Shown: in pieces, positions 9,669-16,319 of the stretch
Position numbering within the stretch: position 1 is the first letter of the stretch
Layout: every line of letters starts with the position of its first letter
Assembly: GCA_016987375.1 (NCBI GenBank)
Contig: PJRA01000263.1
Coordinates: 505,733 to 522,051, forward strand
DNA length: 16,319 nt
Direction of reading: 5' to 3'
Source of the DNA: Brachionus koreanus
Taxonomy: Eukaryota; Rotifera; Eurotatoria; Ploima; Brachionidae
Notes under the pieces: model-generated
What the model was told of the DNA's origin: nothing
The model's input: only the letters and a program-made list of their open reading frames with translations
The model's database searches: none
Made by a program: the position numbers and the translations under genes

Positions 9669-9931
9669 ATAAAACAAATACAAAATGAATATTTTAATTT
9701 TTAATGTTTAATTGTATAACATATAGATTAAATATTTTTAATGAAATTCAAAAATCTGAGAATAAACAAAAATTTGTCTTAAAATTTTATTTAAATTTAA
9801 GATTATTAGTTTAAAAAAATAATTAAAAAAAAATATTTTTTTTTAATAGTTATAAATAATTTTTTAAATAATAAGATTTTTATGAAAAATCGCACTCTTG
9901 ATCGCTCATATAGAGCTGATCGGATAGTTTG

Positions 9932-10045
9932 GCGAGCAGAATTTTTATTATAATTATAGCTGATATAGAATATCAGAATATTTAGAGCAGATTATGAATT
10001 GATATCAAAAACCGTTCGCAAAATCAACCGGTTAGGTCTGCTCGC
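9932..10045. repeat. Perfect 9-bp inverted repeat bounding a GC-richer stretch
   Basis: GCGAGCAGA at 9932-9940 is the exact complement of TCTGCTCGC at 10037-10045. Between them lie CTGATAT-AGA-ATATCAG and the palindrome TTGATATCAA. The right arm also overlaps CTCGCGTTCAA (10041-10051), which is inverted relative to TTGAACGCGAG at 9447-9457. This looks like a worn transposon end pair. The family is unknown. Confidence 0.4.
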
Positions 10046-10679
10046 GTTCAACACTATTTTTAACATTTTGTTTTTGTTTTTTGAACTAAAATTCACCAAG
10101 CCTATAAAAACCAGGTAAAAGATATGATGACTATAACTGAATTTATAAAACAAGGTTATATTCTTTCTCCCTACTTGTTTGATTATTTGATACAATATTT
10201 GAATAAAAATAAATTTAAAAAATTTTCTTAAATATTTCAGAATTAATGTAAATGTTTAAAGAAAAAATGTGTCGGACAATAATTTTTATTTTATAATTAT
10301 AATTTTATTTTTAAGCCATTATTTTTTAAAAAATTTATTCATTCTTTTCTAAATCAATAATTAATGAATCAAAAAAAATATCTTCTTGAATTACAAAAAT
10401 TATCTTATATTAAACAGGTTTATCACCATAATATTACCATCAATTTTTTTCTTTTCTTTTAAATTATTTTTAGAAAATTTTCATTCATTAAAAAGCCACC
10501 ATAAGATATCAATAGAATCAAAAAGCAATAAAAGCTTAAATCATTTAATTTTTTTTTGTTGTTCTAAATTTTAAAAATTATCTGTCAGTTTTTTTTTATA
10601 ATAATTTATTTAATCCCTTAAAAGCAATCCTTAAATAAATTTTTAGAAAAAATAAAATTGATTTTATTTGACTCAAAAA
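10046..10679. other. AT-rich region upstream of the TRPC start
   Basis: No coding frame I trust. It should contain the TRPC promoter and 5' UTR, but no distinct TATA box, initiator or factor-binding cluster stands out from the background. Confidence 0.4.
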
Positions 10680-13600
10680 ATGCTTAGTAAAAAACAAATA
10701 AAAAATCCATTTTCGAGAAAATCCACAGATAACAGCAATAGTGTTTTGGTAACCATTCGATTAAATGATTTTTAAAAACTGCTAAAAACTAATTTTTAAG
10801 CCGGACATAAATGAAAAATTTATTGAAGCATGTGAAAGTGGCGATTTGAACACTGTCAATTTTATCATACAAAACATCAAAGACTTTAATATTGAAGTAA
10901 CTGATAATCTTGGTCGTACAGCACTAAGACTAGCTGTTGAAAATGAACATCTTGAAGTATTTCTCATTTAAAAAAAAAAAAATTTTTTTAATTTATTTTT
11001 AAAAAGGTTGTTCAAGCACTTCTTGCCAAATCGGACAGTCAAAAAATTCGCGATGCCCTCTTACTGGCCATATTCATGGGTTTTACAAACATAGCTGAAG
11101 CAATACTCAAGCACCCAAAGTATAAGATTTTAAATGAGAAAAAAATACTCAATGGAGACACTGATTCATTTTGGCAAACACCAAGTTCAGACGATGCACA
11201 ATTTTCACCAGACATTACACCCATTATGCTTGCCTCTCAATTCAACCGAACAGAAATTGTTCAAATTCTTCTCCTAAATGGAGATCGAATTTCAAAGCCA
11301 CATGACTTCAATTGCAAATGCATTGAGTGTTTGAATAAATTTAAATTCGATTCATTACGTCACGCTCAATCAAGGCTCAATGCTTATAAAGGTCTTGCAA
11401 GTGAATCGTACATTTCTCTAGCCAGTGTTGATCCAATACTAACTGCTTTTGAGCTGGGTAGAGAGCTCGGTATTCTAGCCGAAAAAGAAAAGTATTTTAA
11501 GCATGAATACCTTCAGCTAAGACATTCGCTGAGCACCTATTCGGTCAAGTTGCTGAATAATGTGCGGGGAAGAGACGAATTAGAAATTGTGTTGAACAAG
11601 ACTGGAAAGGAAAAGGAGGAAAAGTATGAGCAGCTGGCGCGTTTGGACTTGGCACTTAGATTTCAAGAAAAACCAGTAAATTATTTTATTTTTAATGTTT
11701 CTACTTATTAAAAAAAAAATTTCAAATTAATTTACATTTTTTTAAATCGATGCAATAGGCGAAGTTTACAATTTTAAGTTTACTAGTTTTTCTGGGAAGC
11801 TAGTTAATAATCATTTGTTTCTTTATCAAAGTTTATTGAATTTTCAAAGAGAAATTAAAGTTGAGAATAAAGATAGGGATTTCTTAAATTTGATTTCTAA
11901 AAATTTTTTGCTTAAAAAAAAAATAGATGAATGAAGCTAAAAAAATCAAGTTCACTCAATAACTACAACACCGACTCTAGCCAACTTAGATGTCTATTGT
12001 TTTACAGTTCAGTTTTATGATCTCATGTATTTAGCAAGTCGCTACTATTTAAAACTTTGTAGAATATTAAACAAGAGTTGAAAATGAAGATATTTAGATT
12101 TAAAAATTATTAATTATTTTGGCAATGTGAAATATCATAAAAAATTTATAATGCAGAAATTAAAAAATTCTATAACATGATCATATAATTTTGATCATAA
12201 ACTTCAGTATGCCAAAAATTTCTTCTGCAGATGAAACAAAGTGAAATAACTGTTGTTTCACCAGCTGCGAAAGTCTGAAAAATTCAACCCAATATAAAAA
12301 TATTGACAATGCATCGCAATCAATTGGAACATATTTTTCAGACTTCCGTAGTATTTGAAACTAAAATTGTTTCACTTTTTATCATCTGCAGAAGAAATTT
12401 TTGGCATACTGAAGTTTATGATCAAAATTATATGATCATGCTCAAATATAATTTTTTTACAAATTTCTAAGAAGTTTTTTAAATGAAAAATTACATGCAG
12501 AAAAATGTTTTCATGTTTAGCATAACATGTTAAACGATATCCATCTATTGTGCATAATTCTGCATTCAGAAATCTTTTGCAGAAACTTGCAGACATAAAA
12601 AATCAAATTGAGCATTCAATGTTTACTTTGAAAAAATGCTTCTGCAATAAATATTTTACTCAAAAATATTTTAAAATCTTTTTCAATGATAACTCTTGAG
12701 CATGATCATTTTAATTTGATCATAAACTTCAATTTGCCAAATTTTTGACCTTACAATGCTAATAATTTCGTTATTAATCATCTCTTAATCATTTTTATTT
12801 TCTTTATTATTTGTTTAGGCTTTAACTCTTTATTATTTTCTTTAGAAGCTTTTTTTAAAATGCGATCAAATGCTATCAAGAAATTTAATGATTATCACAT
12901 AACTAAACTCTTATTAAAAGGCTCCGCGGCAATATCCAAAGTTTCTAGCAATTTGGTTACGGATTTAGCATGCATAAATCCATTTAAATGAACTGACAGT
13001 AGTTCATGATCCATTAAATGCTCAATCATTTCATCTCTTATTTTCTTCTCCATTTGTTTTATTAGTACTGACATCAACGTGGTCTTCTTGTTGTAATGTT
13101 GTCCTAACAATATAAAGTTTCGGTGTTTATTAAATGTGTTTCTTTATTAAACTCGAAAATGTATAATCTAAATAAATAGAAACGGTTGTCTAAGCCAAAA
13201 GATAAAAATGAAATAAATTCTTAAATAAACTTTCTTTTAGGGTAATGCGCGTGAATATATATATTTATGTGCCTACCCGTGTTGGTAAAACAATTAAAAA
13301 ATAAACATTTAAAAAAAAACTTTTAAATAAAGCAGACCAAGCCCAAGTACAAAGCACAAACTAAATAACTGTTTTTAAATTAAAAAAAATAAAATTTAAG
13401 TTTTCATCACGTGATGCACAAACATCTCACTTGTAGACTGAACTAGCATTTGCTCTTTTCCAATACCCTGTTAAAATAACAATATAATCGCTTGTTTGAC
13501 TCTTATTATTACAAACGATTAACAAAATTCATCATAACTCTCTTAACAGATAGATTTTAAAGGGAACTTTGGTTCAATAAAATCTACTTCAAATGAAATT

Positions 13601-15524
13601 AGAAATTAATCATTAAGAGATCTAGCGATACCATTATCTTTTACCAGTTGGTTCTAAAGTCAGCTATGATTTTTCATATGAGGTCTTTTTTATTTTTTTC
13701 ATACGAAAATAACAGCTAACCTTGAGACCCTATGGTTCGGTTCAATTCTTTGGTTTTAGATTAAATTTTTTTTTTTTCTTTTAATAGAAGTAAAACAAAA
13801 TTGAAATCACCTTATATATTTCTGAACTCAATTAACTTGTTTTAAATGAAAATTTTCTAAAAATAAAATTGTGAAAAATAAAATTTTCAGTTGTATGAAG
13901 ATTAAGATTTTAGCTTTTTAAATAAAGTTTGTCATGTTTTAACATGATATATTGAATGAGTTGTTTGTCATTGTTGGTGTTTTCATTTCAAAATAAAAAT
14001 GTAAATTGTAAAATTTAAAAAAAAAAATTTCACTGTCCCAAAATAGCTTATTTTAATTAAAAATTTTAATTCAAAAACTAATCAATACTTAAAATTCAAG
14101 TTTGTAGCTCATTCAAATTGCCAGCAGAAATTGGTGGAAATATGGTACACAGGTATGCGTAAAATATCAAAAATGAATCCAATTTTCATCATTGTTTTCA
14201 CTCTAATTCATTGCATTCTTTTGCCAATAAATTCGCTAATCTACATCCTTCATCCAAATAGTAAAATAGGCAAATTTATGAGTTTACCTTGTGTGAAATT
14301 TATATCTCATTTTGCATCCTATTTATGCTTCATTGGCATGGTTATTGCGTCCAGTGTACGCTTTGCCAAAGAAGAAAAGCAATTGGCACGTTTTTCCCAA
14401 AAATACTCGCAATTCTACTCAAACTTTACTGAATATGCAGAAAAGATCGATCTTGTGTATCAAACAGACTTTAGCGATTTCTATATTCGATCATACAAGC
14501 CTAGTGATCTAGACATTGTAATCACCATTTGGGTACTTGGTCAAACGTGGCATGAAATTAAAAAGCTATTTCTGCTTGGGATTTATGAATATCTCTATTC
14601 ACCATTTAATATTGTCAATTCGTTGCTTAATGTTTTGTATTTAGTCTCATATGGACTTAAGTATCATACTATGATTTTGGTAGCGTCAAAAGTGAAACTA
14701 ATAGAGAGCTCAAAATTTTGGCTAGACTTGAAGTATTTGAATGGAACTGATCTGGAATCCCAAAAAAATATCTATGAGACTTTTTACTGGTTGAATAGTG
14801 GTAAGAATTTGATATATTTTTTGGATAAAATTTTTTTTTCGAATAGAAACAGTTTATTATGAAAATTTAAAATCAAAATATTTAGGCAATTAAAAATTTT
14901 TTCATTTGTATAATTTGAAATTGATTATTAGATTTTTCAAAAAAATAGTTATTTTTTTAATTTTTTTTGAAAATTTCGTGTTAATTTGTATTTTTTAAGA
15001 TCGATTCTACTGGAAATCGCTTGATCCTATTAATTTGTCAGAAGGTTTTTTTGCTATTGGAAATGTGATTGCTTTTGCCAGATTGTGTTATTTTTTGCCA
15101 ATTAGCCAACAACTTGGTCCGCTTGAGATAACTCTAGGAAAAATGATAAATGATATTTTAAAATTTATCTGCATTTTTATAATTGTTTTTACGTCATTTT
15201 TGTTCTCATTGAACAATCTTTATTTATATTACAATACAAAAATAAGAGAAAAAGTGGAAGTGTCTGCACCCTATAACCACGAAGAAGGAGAAAACCCATT
15301 TTTGACTAAAGCCGAACTTGGCTTCGGATCGTAAGTATTTTTTTTTTTTTAAATATTTGATTAAAAAAAAGGGGTTAATGAGGTTAGGACTATTAACTCA
15401 GAAAAGTTTAATAAAAAATACTTTAATTTAATTTTTATTTTGTATTGATAGCTTATTCAATATTTCAATATCATGCTTATCTGAGCTATTTGGTATCTTG
15501 GTTTCTTGTGAAAATTTAATTTAG
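10680..15524 (+). CDS. TRPC4/5-like cation channel, six exons; S6 and C-terminus not seen
   Basis: Plasma-membrane, receptor-operated cation channel subunit by homology. Exons: 10680-10748, 10801-10956, 11007-11675, 14101-14800, 15000-15330 and 15452-15524. Introns: 52, 50, 2425, 199 and 121 bp, all GT-AG with matching phases. In order: ankyrin repeats (residues about 24-165, with LGRTALRLAVENEHLE and DITPIMLA). Next, the zinc site H174-x3-C178-x-C180-x2-C183, then DSLRHAQSRLNAYKGLAS with SVDPILTAFELGRELG. FVAHSNCQQ opens exon 4. Then the pre-S1 elbow (about 324-348), S1 (363-381), S2 (436-453), S3 (467-485), S4 (547-565), the S4-S5 linker LGPLEITLGKM and S5 (585-607). Exon 6 aligns without gaps to the TRPC pore helix (FGSLF...ELFG) and then reaches TAG at 15522. 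S6, the TRP box and the C-terminus are not found in the next 800 bp. The gene may continue beyond the window through a weak donor (15493 or 15501), or be truncated. Confidence 0.9.
12176..12440. mobile_element. Palindromic MITE-like element with perfect 59-bp arms
   Basis: 12176-12234 and 12382-12440 are exact reverse complements over all 59 bases (start CATGATCATATAATTTTGAT). The complementarity goes on imperfectly inward: AAAGTGAAA recurs on both arms, and GAAGTCTGAAAAAT (left AAAGTCTGAAAAAT) recurs near the centre. No coding capacity. Perfect arms in otherwise decayed sequence suggest recent insertion or correction of one arm by the other. Target duplications are not obvious. The flank beyond the right arm (TTGAG, read outward to inward) is shared with the third copy at 12701, so the true element boundary may be wider. 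Confidence 0.85.
12697..12746 (+). repeat. Third, diverged copy of the 59-bp arm
   Basis: TTGAG, CATGATCAT, then TTGATCATAAACTTCA and TTTGCCAAATTTTT match the outer part of the arms at 12176 and 12382 with several substitutions. It faces the right arm as an inverted copy 250 bp away, so 12382-12746 could be a second, overlapping inverted-repeat unit. Confidence 0.7.
12895..13110 (-). mobile_element. LINE reverse-transcriptase fragment (Jockey/CR1-like)
   Basis: An open minus-strand piece of 71 codons aligns with the early RT region of non-LTR retrotransposons. HYNKKTTLMSVLIKQMEKKI corresponds to the usual NYRPISLTSV...(M/L)EK-I, followed by RDEMIEHLMDHELLS. Then LNGFMHAKSVTKLLETLD corresponds to the HGF-x-x-x-(K/R)S...TxLLE block. 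The fragment stops just before the FxxAFD catalytic block, so it lacks the catalytic aspartates and is dead. It lies antisense inside the large TRPC intron. The endonuclease domain, the rest of RT and a poly-A tail were not found nearby. Confidence 0.75.
13405..13416. promoter_or_regulatory. Palindromic CACGTG E-box in the TRPC intron
   Basis: CATCACGTGATG is a perfect 12-bp palindrome centred on CACGTG, the core bound by bHLH-zip factors such as MYC/MAX, USF and TFEB. It stands alone in AT-rich intron sequence, so function is only a guess. Confidence 0.25.
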
Positions 15525-16319
15525 TGCATTAATCCATTTAGACAAATAGGTAATTTTTCAGACCTTTTACAAAAACATAAATTTTGACAACATTGATGAG
15601 GTCCTATAAAAAAAGTAATGTTATTTTCGCAATCCTCGATATTTTTTCTACCAATTAAGCTGCTTTTAAGCAAAATTTAATAAAATTTAATCAAAAAAAT
15701 TCACCCCATTCACACATTATATATTTGCCCCATTTTACTATAAATATTTTTTAAATTGAATTAAATAATAAAGTAATTAAATAAAAAAGACAAAAATAAA
15801 AAAAATGGTAGGAACGCATGGGCTGATAGTTAAGCTGCTTGTAATAATGCTTTGTTTTTTAATTTTTTAAGCACACACCTCTCAAAATTCTTTTTGTTTC
15901 TAGCTCTTCTTCCTTGTCTTCTTTGGTCAATTTGTCTTTCTCTAGTGTCCCATGAAATACATTGTTCTGTTAGACATAACGTCTGGAATAGTGAGTTTGA
16001 ATTTGCGTAGAACTGATTATGATAATGGACGTTATTTCTTCTGCTAGTAATTTTTTTTCTTGCTAGCAAATTTTTATGATAGCTAAAAAAATGATAGTAA
16101 TTATTTTCTTCTGATAGCAATTTTTTTTGGCGTGTGCTAATTCATTAACTAAAATTACTGTTTTTTCACCAAATTTACTTGATGAATATAAAATTACCTT
16201 TTTTTTTATAAAATTTCTTAATTAATACAAAAATAAAGATTTATTATAAAAATCAAGTTTACAACTAGTTTTTCTAAATTTTAACTAAATTAATAAAAAA
16301 TAATATAAAAATAATTTAT
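15525..16319. other. AT-rich region after the TRPC pore exon
   Basis: I searched all frames for the TRPC S6 block (around NMLIAMM) and the EWKFAR/TRP-box region and found neither. A short plus-strand stretch after TTTTTCAG at 15563 (TFYKNINFDNIDEVL, then stop) has an exon-like acceptor but no TRPC similarity. The region contains the possible inverted-repeat element at 15870-16138. Beyond it nothing is recognisable to the end. Confidence 0.5.
15870..16138. mobile_element. Possible 269-bp element with short terminal inverted repeats
   Basis: AGCACACACC at 15870-15879 and GGCGTGTGCT at 16129-16138 are inverted with 9 of 10 bases matching. The interior is less AT-rich than its flanks. Near the right end the motif (T)GATAG(C/T)AATT(T/A)TTTT recurs about four times (16040-16128), resembling subterminal repeats of DNA transposons. 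No clear target duplication, though both flanks are TTA/AAT-like. A minus-strand frame of 96 codons crosses it but has no recognisable protein. Confidence 0.4.

Larger units (their letters stand above)
11676..14100 (+). other. 2.4-kb TRPC intron holding transposon remnants
   Basis: The donor CCA|GTAAAT and acceptor AATTCAAG|TTT join ...ALRFQEKP to FVAHSNCQQ, matching the conserved TRPC order in phase 0. The intron holds the 59-bp inverted repeat at 12176-12440 with its third copy near 12701, the antisense LINE fragment at 12895-13110, and a 12-bp CACGTG palindrome at 13405-13416. Positions 13117-14100 are otherwise AT-rich and unassigned. Confidence 0.85.

Noticed and set aside
9519..9704. 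61-codon plus-strand frame
   Set aside because: Starts in the GC-richer block but ends in AT-rich filler, with no domain and no supporting splice signals.
9992..10195. 67-codon minus-strand frame
   Set aside because: No similarity I can see. It overlaps an inverted-repeat stretch and has biased composition.
10386..10574. 62-codon plus frame just upstream of TRPC
   Set aside because: Phe/Ser/Lys-rich with no TRPC N-terminal likeness. The short exon at 10680-10748 splices cleanly and is preferred.
10782..11224. Two minus-strand frames opposite TRPC exons
   Set aside because: Antisense shadows of exons whose plus-strand frame has clear ankyrin and TRPC motifs.
12372..12596. 74-codon minus-strand frame
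   Set aside because: Runs through the right arm of the 59-bp inverted repeat, so it is repeat DNA inside an intron.
13725..13745. GGTTCGGTTCAATTC resembling a tRNA T-arm / B box
   Set aside because: No acceptor stem, A box or anticodon arm can be folded upstream on either strand.
15830..16120. 96-codon minus-strand frame
   Set aside because: Its N-terminal half is built from the TGATAG/AATTTTTT repeats and the Arg-rich half has no recognisable family, so kept only as part of the possible element.

Overview
The window is a very AT-rich (roughly three quarters A+T) piece of a nuclear animal genome. The coding parts are split by GT-AG introns. Several introns are only about 47-56 bp and others are 2.4-3.3 kb and full of repeats. 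The genes use the standard code. Animal gene families (a TRPC-type cation channel and a multi-C2H2 zinc-finger protein), high A+T and tiny introns would suit a monogonont rotifer such as Brachionus or another small AT-rich invertebrate. That placement is inference, and nothing in the window fixes the species.

Two protein-coding genes point away from each other. On the minus strand, 6242 down to 886, six exons join in frame into a protein of about 637 residues with ten C2H2-type fingers, several with the C-x4-C spacing seen in TFIIIA. It ends in a serine-rich tail with a basic nuclear-localisation-like patch. Its last finger is cut by a 3.26-kb intron, and one junction needs a 26-bp intron. 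On the plus strand, 10680 to at least 15524, six exons encode a TRPC4/5-like channel: ankyrin repeats, the His-Cys-Cys-Cys zinc site, the pre-S1 elbow, S1-S5 and the start of the pore. S6 and the C-terminus are not visible, and the pore helix is unusual.

The rest is mostly repeat-derived. The large zinc-finger intron holds a 0.62-kb foldback element. The 4.4 kb between the genes holds a frameshifted hAT transposase C-terminus, a 51-bp tandem repeat and a GC-richer segment that could be a minus-strand leader exon. The large TRPC intron holds a perfect 59-bp inverted repeat with a third diverged copy, and an antisense LINE reverse-transcriptase fragment. Downstream of the TRPC pore exon lies a possible 269-bp element with short inverted ends. 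I found no tRNA, rRNA, CRISPR array or prokaryotic-type system. The best candidates for something unusual are the divergent TRPC pore and the 26-bp intron.
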